Source: Cephalopachus bancanus
Taxonomy: Eukaryota; Chordata; Mammalia; Primates; Tarsiidae
Reading direction: 5' to 3'
Assembly (NCBI GenBank): GCA_027257055.1
Contig: JAPVLO010000382.1
Coordinates: 124,001-188,000 of the forward strand
DNA: 64,000 bases
This document shows, in pieces, positions 10,401 through 21,419 of this stretch (position 1 is the first letter of the stretch; each line of letters begins with the position of its first letter). Position numbers and translations under genes: made by a program. The notes beneath the pieces are model-generated. The model saw only the letters and a program-made list of their open reading frames with translations. It did no database searches and was not told the origin of the DNA.

Positions 10401-13400
10401 CCTGGGCTCAAGCAATTCTGCCTCAGCCTCTCAAAGCTCTGAGATTACAGTTGTGAGCCATCATGTCCAACCTTGTTGCCTGAATCTTCACAAATGTCAT
10501 TATCCTCACCTTATCTGTCCTCAGACCAAACAAATCCTGCCCTTCTTCCCTTCTTTATGTATTCTAGTTCTTTCTCTTTAGAATGGCAGAAAAGAGCTTC
10601 CCTTGAAAAACAAACAAAAGATATACCACCTGGAACGATTCAAATTAAGTTTCCCCTAGTAAGATGGGTGTGCTTTGAAGAAAAAAATGTCGAGATTTGT
10701 CAAAAAGGGTTCCATTCAGCAAAAGTTGGGATTTGCTAGGGAAAGCAACCAGAGCGCTTTTGTTTGTGGGAACAGTTTTCTCTTGACTCATCTCATTTTA
10801 TAATCGTGGACCCGTTTTTACATGATGTAGACTTATTGATTATCTTTGTGTCCTAATACCTTCAAAAAGGATCACACTAGGCTTGTCTGTATACATTCAA
10901 ACACTGGATGGAAAAGTGCCCACGGTAATGTGACACTTTCAAATGAGGATAGTCTTGCTTTTAGCACACTTGATGTACAATATTCTAATTGGTCTAAAGC
11001 AGATAAAGCAAGTAGTAATTAGAAGAGGAGTTTTCCCCTCAAAAAATAGATTTGTAGCTGATAGTCTATTATATTTAAGATCTCTGAAAATCATATTACA
11101 TTTAAAATTTTCAGTTAAAAGAGCAGCTGATTTTATTCTATTTATTTGGGCAGTCAGTTATACTTTATTCAGGAACAGAAATATTCCAAAAGTTACCAAC
11201 TCTAAATACAAAACAAGTAATGTATCCATCAACTAAGGATATGTTAAAGGACACATAATCCCAGATGCATGTAAATGAAGTAATTAAATGTCAATATAAT
11301 TTCAGAATTGCTTCTTCATTTTTTAAATTATTTTTTATTTTTGAGTTGGAGTCTCACTCTGTCGCCCAGACTGGAGTGCAGTGGCCGCTCCCGGCCACCA
11401 CAGCCTCGACCTGCTGGGCTCCAGCGATCCTTCCGCCTCAGCCTTCCAAGTAGCCAGAATTACAGGCATGTGCTACCACGCCCGGCTAATTTTTTGATTT
11501 ATTGTAGAGATGAGGTCTCGCTGCCCAGGCAGGTCTCGAACCCGCGGGCTCAGGCAATCCACTCACCTCAGCCTCCCAAAGGCGTGGGATTACAGGCTGA
11601 GCACCAAGCCCGGCTGCTTCTTCATTTTTATTTTGTATTTTAATTGCTTCATTTGTATGGGCACAAATTCTTTTTTTTTTGAATTGCAGTCTCACTCTAT
11701 TACCCAGACTGGAGTGCAGTGGCCCCTCCTGGCCACCGCAGCCTCGACCTGCTGGGCTCCGGCCATCCTTCCACCTTAGCCTTCCAAGTAGCTGGAACTA
11801 CGGGCGCACGCTACCACGCCCGGCTAATTTTGTTTTTATTGTAGAGATGAGGTCTCACCAAGTTGCCCAGGTGGGTCTCGAACCCCCGGGCTCAGGCAAT
11901 CCACTCACCTTAGCCTCCCAAAGGCGCGGGATTACAGGCTGAGCCACCGAGCCCGGCTACAACATGTGCATAAATTCTTTACCCGAATCTTTATGTTAAG
12001 GCTTTCTGTGCCTAACAATACGTTGAGCTTGTAAAACTTTAATCAAATGCTGGGAGACCATATATCTATATTTTTGGCTTCAGATTCTGGCTAAGAACTA
12101 ATTTTTATTTTATTTTATTTTTTTTTTGAGTTGGAATCTCACTCAGTCACCCAGGCTGGAGTGCAGTGGCACTCTCATTGTCACTGCAGCCTCCGCCTGC
12201 TGGCTCAGGCAATCCTTCTGCCTCAGCCTTCCATGTAGCTGGAACTACAGGCACTCACCACCAAGCCTGTCTAATTTTTTGATTTATTGTAGAGATGAGG
12301 TTGCCCAGGCTGGTCTCGAACCCGTGAGCTCAGGTAATCCTCTCACCTCTGCCTCCCAAAGTGCTGAGATTATAGACATGAGCCACTGCGCCCGGCCAAG
12401 AACTAATTTTTAAAAGTTCAATTAATATACAGATTTTCAGGAACATATTTATAACATGGAGCAAATAATATTTGTACACATTTGTTTGGCGTCCTGTAGT
12501 AATATGCCCGGTTGCATTTTCATTCTCCATCCAGATGTTTTTATATTTTAGAATTAAGTTCATAAGCCATTTCAGAGAGATAAAGCCTAATCTTCCTCAG
12601 AAAGACCTCCAGGGAAATGGAGTTCTTAATCCCCTTCACTGGTCTGTTGCAGTGGTGATCAGTTCTTGTTTTCACATTTAATCTAAATCTCTCATGCCTC
12701 TCTGTTTGAGTTCATTTCCACTCATTGTCTTTAACTGGAGATGGAAAACAACAGGACAACAGCCTCTTGGAGAGAAGTCTGCATGCTTGGGAAATCCTCA
12801 GCGAATCACCCTTCTTTCAGCTGAATAAATCTGGCCTTGTAACCCACTGGTAAATCAAATAGTTATGTGACTGAAACCGGAGCTGCAAGCAGCATTAGTC
12901 AGAAGAGTCACATGGCAAATGCATGTTTCATAGACCTGAACAAAATGTTTTAGTACAGAATTTTTTTTTTTTTTTTTGAGTCAGGGTCCCATTCTGTCAC
13001 CCAGGCTGGAGTGCAGTGGTTCGATCATGGCTCACTGCAGCCTTGACCTTCTGGGCTCAGGCAATCCTTATGCCTTAGCCTCCTGATTACAGGAGTACAC
13101 CACCATGTAAGATAATTTACTTATTTTCAGAGACAAGGTCTTTCTTTAGTTGCCCAAGCTGGTCTCGAGCTCCTAAGACTCAAGCCATCCTCCCACCTTG
13201 ACCTCCCAAAGTGCTGGAATTATAGGCATGAACCAACACCCCCAGCTGGTACAGAATTTTCAGAGAAGACTTGGATAGTCTCTGAGGAAGGCACAGAAAA
13301 CTTAAGAACAACCATCTTAGTCTCATTGTCTTAACCTTTGCACACAGGTCTGATGTTATAGCCCTTTAATCATCTTTGTGGTTTATCTGCTGAGCCTCTC

Positions 13401-16400
13401 CAAGCTCCCTCACATCTCATTAGTGAATTAAGACCCGAAATGGATATTCTTGCTAGAGACTGACGGATGCTGAGTACAACAGCATCGTTGTTCTTGCTGA
13501 CCACACATCTGTTTGTATAGTACTGTGATTGTTTCTTGAGCAAACAAAAACAAAGACAGTGGTAAACTGTTTCCCCACTGTCAGCTCGTGACCTACAATA
13601 ACACTCAGGATTTTTCAAGTCATTATTATTTTATTTGTCTGGCTTTTACCCGCTTTGTATCTATTTGTATGTTTTTCCCAGCTGGGTGGAATCCTGCACT
13701 TTTTGTTGATTTTTAGAAATTCTTTTAAATTTTGATATTTGTACTTTTCCCAGGTGACCTAAATTCTGATTCTATTCTCTGAGCTTAAGCTCCTGGTTAT
13801 TCTGCCCAATCTTGGAGAGCAATCTATATATTTTTTTACTTGTGTGATTGACTTTTTCTCCCCCATGAAGTATCAAACTACATTGGCAATGCTATCACTG
13901 GTAGACCTGCTCAGAAATGGATTTTCGAACTTGTTTGAGTAATAGGATCATCTTGGTCAAAATCAGAAACATTGTACTTTTGCAAGCTCTTGCTCTTCAA
14001 CTAAGATACTCCTTAGAACATTTTAAACACTTGCCTAATATTTTTGGAGTATGACATATTGACCATTACAAGTCCCATTGTGCTTTGAATTATTATGACA
14101 CTCTATACAAGAATTTTTTTTTCCCTCTTTGACTTTTGTTTCTTGGAAACATAAAACAACAAAAGCAAACATAAAAAGTTCCATCTTGAGCCGGGCTCGG
14201 TGGCTCAGCCTGTAATCCCGTGCCTTTGGGAAGCTGAAGTGAGTGGATTGCCTGAGCCTACGGGTTCGAGACCCGCCTGGGCAGCGAGACCTCATCTCTA
14301 CAATAAATCAAAAAATCAGCTGGGCGTGGTAGCGCGTGCCTGTAATTCCGGCTACTTGGAAGGCTGAGGCGGAATGATCACCGGAGCCCAGCAGGTCGAG
14401 GCTGCGGTGGCCGGGAGCGGCCACTGCACTCCAGTCTGGGCAACAGAGTGAGACTCCAACTCAAAAAAAAAAAAAAAAAAAAAAAAAGTTCCATCTTATC
14501 TTCCGGTAAGAACGATAAGAAGTATTTTCATGAGAGATTGACTCTGCAATTCTGCCACAAACCTCTGATTATGCCTCATCAACAAGCAATGAAAAACTTT
14601 TATAGGAAGGATGTATAGTGTCAATTTCCAGCTCTTAGTCAACTGAACTAAAAAGAATTAATGGATGTATTTATCTGAACAGGATTTAATTTGAATGTGC
14701 AATTAGCCATAGATTACAGCTCAAAAAAGTGGTATGTACTTAAAAGGAAAACTAAGATTAATTTTTTTGAGACTGGTGAACATTTTGTGTGCTATACAAC
14801 ATATAAAATAATATCATCGTTATACATTAGAAAGAAAATGTGAGAAATTAGATGCCTATTAAGACATAGAAATTGATGTAAAACTAGGATATTGGGTTAT
14901 GAATAATAGGCCAGATGTTTCAGAAATGGAATTAATGAGTTTTGACATGTTTCCAGATAACTGATATTAACTACTATTTGCCCCAGGTTGTTGGGGTCCA
15001 AGCATCCTTGTTATCATGGACAATATACTTTAATTCTTAGCAAAGTATAGTCAGGTGGCTTGTATAAAAATATGACCCAGAAATTATGAAAATGTCACAC
15101 AAACAAATTGCTTTATTTCTACTAAAGATCACACATCTGAATCTTTACTCAGAATTCTAATGTAATGGCTCTTCCTGTCACTTTTTGTAAATATTGAAGG
15201 ATTTTAAACGGTGAATGGTTTGACAAGTAGAAATCCAGAAACTATTGGGCTTCGTGACTTTAATTAGGTGGTGAGTCCTGTGAATCAGTTTAAGATTATG
15301 TTTAGGCAGACTAGCTTTGATACTTAAATTTTTTTTTTTTTTTTTGAGTTGGAGTCTCTCTCTGTCACCCAGACTGGAGTGCAGTGGCTGCTCCTGGCCA
15401 CCACAGCCTCAACCTGCTGGGCTCTGGCGATCCTTCCGCCTCAGCCTTCCAAGTAGCCAGAATTACAGGCATGCGCTACCATGCCCAGCTGATTTTTTGA
15501 TTTGTTGTAGAGATGAGGTCTCGCTGCCCAGGCGGGTCTCGAACCCGCGGGCTCAGGCAATCCACTCACCTCAGCCTCCCAAAGGCGCGGGATTACAGGC
15601 TGAGCCACTGAGTCCGGCTCGAGACTTAAATTTTTAAAATGTCAACCACGGCTGCCAGGAGTGACTTTTGTCCTTGACAGCCAGCACATGTGGACCTTAC
15701 ATTAGATGTCATACAGTTGCGTGTCCCAAGCCTAATTTGGGGCTGATTAACTCATTTTATAGTGGATGCTTTCTTTACCCAGAGTCACACCCTCTTTATT
15801 TAGGGCCTTTGATTCATTTCTGTCTTGATCTCTCTCCATAAAGTTCTATGTTTTGGAAGTACCAATTTTTCATAAAAATTTAATCTCAATTCTGGAAGTC
15901 TCCATCTCCATGCTTAAACCATGAAGCCACCCACAAAAAACCTGACCATTCTCTTTTTGTTCCCTCTTGGTTCATCCTATCGCTCTATTCCTGTCCTCTT
16001 TTCCCCCACAGAAGTGCCTCCCTGGCCCCTGAATCTCCCAGAAAAGTACCTCTTAGCTCCTGGTTCTCCATGCGGAAGCTGCGTTGGTAGACTGGGACCG
16101 AGCAGGCATTGTCTTGTAAAGGGCAATCCTGCTTGCACGATCTGTAGAGAATGCAGAGCTCAGGGATGATGTACAGCAGGAGGAAAACCCATGCATTGGT
16201 GACCAGGGCAATGCAGATGACTGGATCGTCCCACTGGGGCTGTCTCTGGAGCTGTGGGTTGCCTCTCAGGAGCATAGAGATCCACACCACCCAGATAACG
16301 ATGGAGAAGAACACAGTGGCGAAGATGAGTCTTCCATGCTGCTTCCAGTTCTCACATGGGCCACAGAAGGTGGCTTTGGAGACGAAGAACGTGAGGGCCA

Positions 16401-16941
16401 TCAGGAAGAGGACGTAGACCAGGAGTACCACAAAGTCCATGTTGAGTTGACAGGGTGTCAGATGCATAAACATCATGCCCCTGGTCATCATGAGAGTTAC
16501 ATACTCAATGGCAATAATGATCTGCAACAGACTACAACCAATAGCAATGCACAGAATTGTCGTCCATGAGAAGGAGACTCGACCCCGGACCAGCTTCACC
16601 AGGTTGGAGGCATGAGCCAAGAGGCATGAGAAGCAGAGAGCAAAGAGAACCCCAAAGAGAAAGTAGCGTACGGGAGCAGTTTGTTGATTGAGCTGGATAA
16701 TGAAGGCAAAAGCAAGTCCAAAGAGCCCCAGCACGCTGAGGAGGAAGAGAAACTGGGTGGGGAGGACATTCCACTGGCTGCAGTCTTGGACCTTTCGCAT
16801 GAGAAAGAGAAATGCCAAGAGTAGCATAATTGTAACCACTATGCCAAGGATTGCCAGGGACTCCAGAACAATACCCCATGGTCCCTCGGTGTCACAGAGG
16901 AGATAATAGTCTCCAGTAGACTTGATGCAGTCATCATACAT
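7390..16941 (-). CDS. GPRC5D: GPRC5D, class C orphan G-protein-coupled receptor (complete, 3 coding exons)
   Basis: Joining 16941-16050, 8948-8881 and 7461-7390 gives 1032 nt, 343 aa plus stop. The family (GPRC5/RAIG) comprises plasma-membrane seven-helix orphan receptors; GPRC5D is known from hair follicle and plasma cells. Residue by residue it is clearly closer to GPRC5D (human about 345 aa) than to GPRC5A. A short extracellular N-terminus (about 25 residues, no large ligand domain) leads into seven hydrophobic helices near residues 24-48, 60-82, 92-112, 127-150, 168-189, 204-225 and 240-263, then a cytoplasmic tail of about 80 residues. Cysteines in the loops and the [21 protein letters not shown] segment are typical. 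All junctions have GT/AG sites and the phases match (1 then 0). No frameshift or stop is seen, so it is probably functional. It is transcribed away from HEBP1's left end, on the same strand. Confidence 0.96.
7462..8880 (-). other. GPRC5D: GPRC5D intron between coding exons 2 and 3
   Basis: 1.4 kb bounded by GTAAATGTGC and TTTCTTTGCAG. It contains one Alu (7630-7922) and otherwise unique sequence. Confidence 0.88.
7630..7922 (-). repeat. Alu dimer, diverged
   Basis: It runs from GAGTTGGAGTCTCACTCTG to GGCGTGAGTCACTGCC, with several small deletions and changes. In transcriptional terms it is sense to GPRC5D. Confidence 0.85.
8881..8948 (-). CDS. GPRC5D: GPRC5D coding exon 2 of the ORF
   Basis: 68 nt between an acceptor (GGCTTGCAG ending 8949) and a donor (GTAAATGTGC from 8880). 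It supplies two bases of the split Ala codon and 22 codons of the cytoplasmic tail: [10 protein letters not shown], then [12 protein letters not shown]. This is too short to find as an open frame and was located by recognising the tail sequence. Confidence 0.93.
9319..9604 (+). repeat. Alu dimer ending in a CA run
   Basis: It starts GGCTGGGTGTAGTGGCTCATG. The tail after GAGACTCCAA is (CA)n instead of poly-A. Confidence 0.9.
10188..10472 (-). repeat. Alu dimer, old type
   Basis: It runs from AAGAGACAGGGTCTCACTCTG to GTGAGCCATCATGTCCAACC and contains a small duplication (CTAGGCTGCTTAGGCTGG). Confidence 0.88.
11324..11615 (-). repeat. Alu dimer, tarsier-like type
   Basis: GCTTCTTCATTTTT lies at both ends (about 11309-11322 and 11616-11629) as the target duplication. 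It carries the intact GGCCGCTCCCGGCCAC right-arm palindrome. Confidence 0.93.
11670..11958 (-). repeat. Alu dimer, tarsier-like type
   Basis: It starts GAATTGCAGTCTCACTC and ends GAGCCACCGAGCCCGGCT. An imperfect duplication around ACAAATTCTTT / ATAAATTCTTT flanks it. Confidence 0.92.
12105..12398 (-). repeat. Alu dimer with TTTTA tail
   Basis: AAGAACTAATTTTTA occurs on both sides as target duplication. The tail is (TTTTA)n. Confidence 0.92.
12960..13247 (-). repeat. Alu dimer, old type
   Basis: GGTACAGAATTTT-like duplication on both sides. It reads GAGTCAGGGTCCCATTCTG at the start. Confidence 0.9.
14188..14487 (+). repeat. Alu dimer, tarsier-like type, near-intact
   Basis: AAAAAGTTCCATCTT is a perfect 15-base target duplication (14173-14187 and 14483-14497). 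The long pure A-tail indicates a recent insertion. Confidence 0.95.
15330..15619 (-). repeat. Alu dimer, tarsier-like type
   Basis: ACTTAAATTTTT lies on both sides. It has the GGGTCTCGAACCCGCGGGCTC B-box segment in reverse. Confidence 0.93.
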
Positions 16942-16984
16942 GGTGACTTACAGGAGGACTTCACAAGAATGGTCTTCTGGTCCC
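16050..16984 (-). CDS. GPRC5D: GPRC5D main coding exon (ATG at 16941)
   Basis: The acceptor TTTTTTCTGCAG ends at 16985, so the exon opens at 16984 with 43 nt of 5'UTR before the ATG at 16941-16939. It codes residues 1-297 plus one base of codon 298, containing all seven membrane helices. It ends CTAAGAG/GTACTT, with the donor GT at 16049-16048. The start fits the family: the N-terminus begins MYDDC and reaches helix 1 in about 23 residues. The open frame runs on to 15985 past the donor, but those extra codons are intron. Confidence 0.96.
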
Positions 16985-18299
16985 CTGCAGAAAAAAGATG
17001 AGACAAATTTAGGACTTTACATCCAATCACAAGAATGCCTGTTGCCTAGTCCTATGCAGGGCACTATGGTGTTTCCCTAATGAAGACACCTGGGCATATA
17101 AAAGAAATGGTTTTACCAAAATTGTCTCTGGAACACTGGAGAGAGCACAAATTACATTTTGTTTGGCTTCTGTTATTTATCTAAAGGCTAAGCTTCCCTA
17201 GGGAAAAAAATCAGAGCTATATACAAACATGGTCTAAGGCAGGGGTCTGCACAACAGGAGGAGAGAAGTGGGCGAGTAAGTCAAGTTTCATCTTTCTTTA
17301 CAGTCGCTCCCCCTCACTCACCTAAGTTCCACCTTCTGTCAGATTGGCAGTGGCATTAGATTCTCCTAGGAGCACAAACACTATTGCAAACTGCACATGC
17401 GAGGGATCTAGGTTGCACAGTCCTTATGAGAATCTAATGCCTGGTGATCTGAGGTGGAACTGAGGTGGTGATGCCAGGGCTGGGGAGCAGCTGCAAATAC
17501 AGATTAACATTAGCAGTGAGGTTTGACTGTACCTCCCCCCACCGCCCCGTCCTTGGAAAAATTGTCTTCCATGAAACCAGTCCCTGATACCAAGGAGGTT
17601 GGAGACCACTTGTTTAAGGGGATGGGAAATACCATCACATACATAACCCCCAAATTTATAACTGCTGTATATGGGATGTCAGTAAAGGAACTGAGAAAGT
17701 CAAACTAAAACTCTCAAAACGATCTTAGCTCCATTCTTCTGTTAGGAACAGAGAACAAACTTTATTTGGTGGTTCCAGATAATTCATCCAATTTCGTATC
17801 ACAATTCCCAAGGCTTCTGGAAAACTAATACAAAATCTTTCTCACAAGATGGAGTGTGTATGTGACAGTGTTTAGGCGATTGATGGAATTCCAGTTATAT
17901 CAGGCTCAGAACAAGGTTTACCAACATTAATGGACTATTGGATCATTTTAGACATTGGTTCACCGCTTGGAGGAGATAGGTAGCAATTTTTCCCAATAAC
18001 TGTAACGACCATTTCTTCTTTCAATTCAGTTCAAGTCAATCCAATGCAACGGGTTATAATTAAGCACCTACTTTTAGTTCATTAAAGAATTATATAAAAT
18101 GATCTTTTTCTTTAACTTTTTGAATAGTTTAGTACCAAAGTCCATGTCTTGACTGAGGTGGTCTAGAAAAAAAGAATCCCACATATTCATTTGGAAAAAA
18201 TACCTTACCATTGAATATTCCTAGCTCTACTTCCCTTTAGTTATTTCCAAACCTGATGGCTGGAGTGACCCAGGTTTACATCTCAGGGTTCTGACTTAC
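16985..18299 (-). other. GPRC5D: GPRC5D 5'UTR intron
   Basis: 1.3 kb between the inferred leader exon and the main exon. Apart from the DNA transposon at 17240-17612 it is unique, AT-rich sequence. Confidence 0.55.
17240..17612. mobile_element. Non-autonomous hAT-type DNA transposon
   Basis: Ends CAGGGGTCTG and GGAGACCACTTG are imperfect terminal inverted repeats. They are flanked by an 8-base imperfect duplication, GTCTAAGG and GTTTAAGG, as hAT elements make. Inside, GCATTAGATTCTC (about 17354) and GAGAATCTAATGC (about 17429) form a 13-bp inverted repeat. The phrases GGAAAAATTGTCTTCCATGA and GATCTGAGGTGGAAC match a widespread mammalian hAT MITE I recall. There is no transposase. Confidence 0.7.
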
Positions 18300-18480
18300 C
18301 TTCTCGGTGTCCACTCTGGAATCTGGGACTGGTGAGCTGAGGCTGGTGATGGTGAGGTGGTGGTTGTGAGGCTGTAAGTGCTAATGAGTAAGAAGGAGAC
18401 AACCTCAGCTTCTTTAATCTCTCCCCAAATGGGCGGAAGAACTGTAGGCCCTCACTCAGGTTACTGCAGTGTCTATAAAA
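18300..18480 (-). other. GPRC5D: Probable GPRC5D 5' non-coding exon and promoter region
   Basis: On the minus strand ACACCGAGAAG/GTAAGTCAG is a near-perfect donor (exon end 18300, GT at 18299-18298). The next acceptor downstream is the one at 16985, so a spliced leader of this exon plus 43 nt would precede the ATG. The 5' limit is a guess: I see no TATA box in the right orientation, and TATAAAA at 18474-18480 faces the other way. A CT/CA-rich stretch (18330-18370) lies within the exon. Confidence 0.55.
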
Positions 18481-18833
18481 AGAACCGGAAGGACAGAAAG
18501 ACACACCTATTCCAGTTTCACAGCAGCTTTTCTATGGAGATTTCTTTGGTGGGAGCAATTATTTTTCATTCTACTGCTGACCAGGGAGACCTTGGCTTCG
18601 GGGAGGAAAGATGGCTTCTTCCCTGTATATTCCAGTATATTCTGAAAACTACACTCCATCCTTCTTCTGACCTACTCCCTAAAAAAGCTGTCTCCAGAGA
18701 CCTCCCCACATCTTGATTTTAATTGTAAGATTCAAAAGAACATCCACTCAATAAAGTATATGTAATGACAGTTTCACTGGGCCATCCCAAGGGGGATTTT
18801 GCTTACCACTGGAATTAAAATGGCCAGTGATGA
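18481..18833. other. Non-coding stretch upstream of GPRC5D, no gene seen
   Basis: Unique sequence with no repeat I can name. It is the likely proximal upstream region of GPRC5D. Confidence 0.4.
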
Positions 18834-19149
18834 GGCCAAGCACGGTGGTTCACACCTATAATTCCAACACTTTGGGAGGCTGAGGTGAGAGGATTGCCTG
18901 AACCCACAGGTTCGAGACCACGCTGGGCAACTTGGCGAGACCTCATCTCTACAATAAATCAAAAAATCAGCCAGGCATGGTGGCGTGTTCCTGTAGTTCC
19001 AGCTACTTGGAAGACTGAGGCTGAAGGACCACCTGAGCCCAGCAGTTCAAGGCTGCAGTGGCTGTGATTGTGCCACTGCGCTCCAGCCTGGGCAACAGAG
19101 TGAGACTCCAACTAAAAACAACAACAACAACAACAACAAAAAAAAAAAT
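18834..19149 (+). repeat. Alu dimer with CAA-repeat tail
   Basis: AATGGCCAGTGAT precedes and follows the element. The tail is (CAA)n followed by poly-A. Confidence 0.94.
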
Positions 19150-19428
19150 GGCCAGTGATAAGTAAAATTTTCCTTCTAGTGAATTAGGGGAAATTTGTCT
19201 TCTTGACTGTAGTAATCTCTTTTCCTTTCTTTGGAAAACCCTTCCTCAGGCCCTGGCTGCCCATTGTGTGTGGATTCCTACCTGGACCAGCCATTCCAGG
19301 TATTGCCCAAGACTTTGGATATTATTTCTCTCTGTCTTTTCCCTCCTCACCCTTATCAGAATACATTTACTTGCTCTGAGTCTCATTCTGTAGGGGCATT
19401 CCTAGGTCCTGAGAAAAAATAACTCACG

Positions 19429-19722
19429 CGGGGCTCGGTGGCTCAGCCTGTAATCCCGCGCCTTTGGGAGGCTGAGGTGAATGGATTGCCTGAGCTGGCG
19501 GGTTTGAGACCCACCTGGGCAGCGAGACCTCATCTCTACAATAAATCAAAAAATCAGCCGGGCGTGGTAGCGCACGCCTGTAATTCTGGCTACTCGGAAG
19601 GCTGAGACGGAAGGATCGCCAGAGTCCAGCAGGCGAGGCTGCGGTGGCCGGGAGCGGCCACTGCACTCCAGTCCGGGCGACCGAGTGAGACTCCAACTCA
19701 AAAAACAAACAAACAAACCAAA
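19429..19722 (+). repeat. Alu dimer, tarsier-like type
   Basis: It starts GCGGGGCTCGGTGGCTCAGC, has an AAAC-repeat tail, and AAAAACTCAC / AATAACTCAC flanks. Confidence 0.93.
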
Positions 19723-19769
19723 AAACTCACAATTAAAGGTCACCAGTTTGCTCTACATACTTGCCAGCA

Positions 19770-19795
19770 TAAAAATAAAATAAAATAAAATAAAG
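19770..19795 (+). repeat. AAAAT microsatellite
   Basis: Five units of AAAAT/AAATA just downstream of an Alu. Confidence 0.9.
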
Positions 19796-20560
19796 GCCAC
19801 CTGCTGACAATGGAGTGCTGTATTCCTTTCTGCTTACTCTACAGTGGCATATCGTAAGGCACACAGCATAGGGTCAAGCCTATACCGGATGCTCTTCCCT
19901 CCCAAATTTACTCCTTGTTTCAAATATTTTCCTGAATACTTGCATTTTGACAGTGGACTTCTGAAGACCCCAGGCCAGTGCTTGTTTGGTTTGGTTCAAG
20001 GTGCTCTGTGATCTGGCTCTAACCACCCAGATTTCTTCTAGGTCTCCAGGTCCTATGGTTTAGCCAGGATGCTTTTCCCACTGCCTTACAAAGAGACAAG
20101 CTCCTATCTGCTCACCTTTTTTCAGATGTTGGCCCTGCCCCAAACTGCCTTTTGCTTATTTCCATTGGTCCTGCTTTCGATCCTAATACTTGCCCTCCCT
20201 CTAGGATCTAGTTGGTCTTATCTCCTTTAGGACCTGGTTATTCTAGCCCTCGCAGATCACATTTCACCATGAACTCTACATGACTTGGGGTCCACTCTGC
20301 TCTAAATGACAGAAACCCTATTTCTGTCCATTTTTATCAATTAATTTATTAATTAACATATTGAGCAATATAATTATTCATTTATATAGATAAATGAATA
20401 ATAAATAATAAATGTCTCAGTTTATTTATTTGGGGCAATCTTATCTCCTGATTAGATTTATAGCTGCCTGGGGGTTAGGTTCCACATTTTATACCCCCAT
20501 AGTACCTGGGCCCATGTAGAGTACTTAGGTGGTGGGTGGTTGGCTTAATTTAATGATTTT
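19796..20560 (+). repeat. LINE-2-like fragment (about 19990-20290) in non-coding DNA
   Basis: The order TCTGTGATCTGGCTCTAACC, then pyrimidine-rich text, then a CTTTAGGACCTGGTTAT-type block resembles the L2 3' end. The rest is AT-rich and unassigned. Confidence 0.5.
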
Positions 20561-20783
20561 TTTTTTTTTGAGTAGGAGTCTCACTCTGTTTCCCAGGTTG
20601 GAGTGCGTGGCATGCACACAGCCACTGCAGCCTTGACCCCCTGGGGTCAGGTGATTCTTCTGCCTCAGTCTTCCATGTAGCTGGAACCACAGGCGTTGGT
20701 CTTGAACCCCTGGATTCAGGCAATCCTCTTGCCTCAGCCTCCCACAGTGCTGTGATTATAGGCTTGAGCCACCGTGCCCAGCC
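20561..20783 (-). repeat. Alu with internal deletion
   Basis: The join CCACAGGCG/TTGGTCTTGAACCC removes the middle of the dimer, including the central A-rich linker. Confidence 0.88.
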
Positions 20784-20848
20784 AATTGAATGATTCTAAT
20801 GATAAAATCTCAGATGTTTCAGAAGGTACTCTTTAGCAGTGTAGTTTT

Positions 20849-21119
20849 TCTTTTCTTTTTTGAGGTGGGATCTCACTCTGTCATCCAGGCTGGAGTATAG
20901 TAGTACAATCACAGTTAACCCTGTCCTGGATCTCCTGGGCTCAGGCGATCCTTCTGCTTCAACCTTCTGAATAGTTTATATTACAGGCATGTACCACCAA
21001 GCCTGGCTTATTTTTTTGTTTTTTGTAGAGACAAGGCCTCAAACTCCTGGGCTCAAGCAATCTTCCCACCTTGACCTCTCAAAGTGCTAGAATTACAGGT
21101 GTGAACCATCATGCCCGAC
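20849..21119 (-). repeat. Alu dimer, old type
   Basis: It reads GAGGTGGGATCTCACTCTG to GTGAACCATCATGCCCGACT. A CAGTGT-type duplication flanks it. Confidence 0.87.
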
Positions 21120-21199
21120 TCAGTGTGTTTTTTTCAACAGATGTGCTTTAAAACCCTGCAAATAAATCAGAACTTTAACAAACCCTTGACGAAATCATT

Positions 21200-21417
21200 C
21201 TTTTTTTTTTTGTTTGTTTTTTTTGAGTTGGAATCTCACTCCGTTGCCCAGACTGGAGTGCAGTGGCTGCTACCACGCCCAGCTGATTTTTTGATTTACT
21301 GTAGAGATGAGGTCTCGCCAAGTTGCCCAGGTGGGTCTCGAACCCACAGGCTCAGGCAATCCGCTCACCTCGGCCTCCCAAGGCACGGGATGACAGGCTG
21401 AGCCTCCGAGCCCGGCG
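21200..21417 (-). repeat. Alu, young type, with internal deletion
   Basis: The perfect 15-base duplication GACGAAATCATTCTT lies on both sides. About 70-80 bases of the right arm are missing between GTGCAGTGGCTGC and TACCACGCCCAGC. Confidence 0.93.
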
Positions 21418-21419
21418 AC

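Larger units (their letters stand above)
8949..16049 (-). other. GPRC5D: GPRC5D 7.1-kb intron between coding exons 1 and 2
   Basis: It holds eight Alu copies. Between them (9605-10187, 10473-11323, 12399-12959, 13248-14188, 14490-15329, 15620-16049) the DNA is AT-rich and non-coding. A MIR-like remnant lies at 9180-9300. I recognise nothing else in these gaps. Confidence 0.85.

Noticed and set aside
15985..16049. C-terminal 20 or so residues of the 318-aa open frame
   Set aside because: They lie past a clear GT donor. The true receptor tail is in two downstream exons.
16532..16906. Other open frames overlapping the GPRC5D exon
   Set aside because: They are shadows of the receptor coding sequence in other frames.
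18474..18480. TATAAAA as GPRC5D TATA box
   Set aside because: It faces the plus strand, opposite to GPRC5D transcription.
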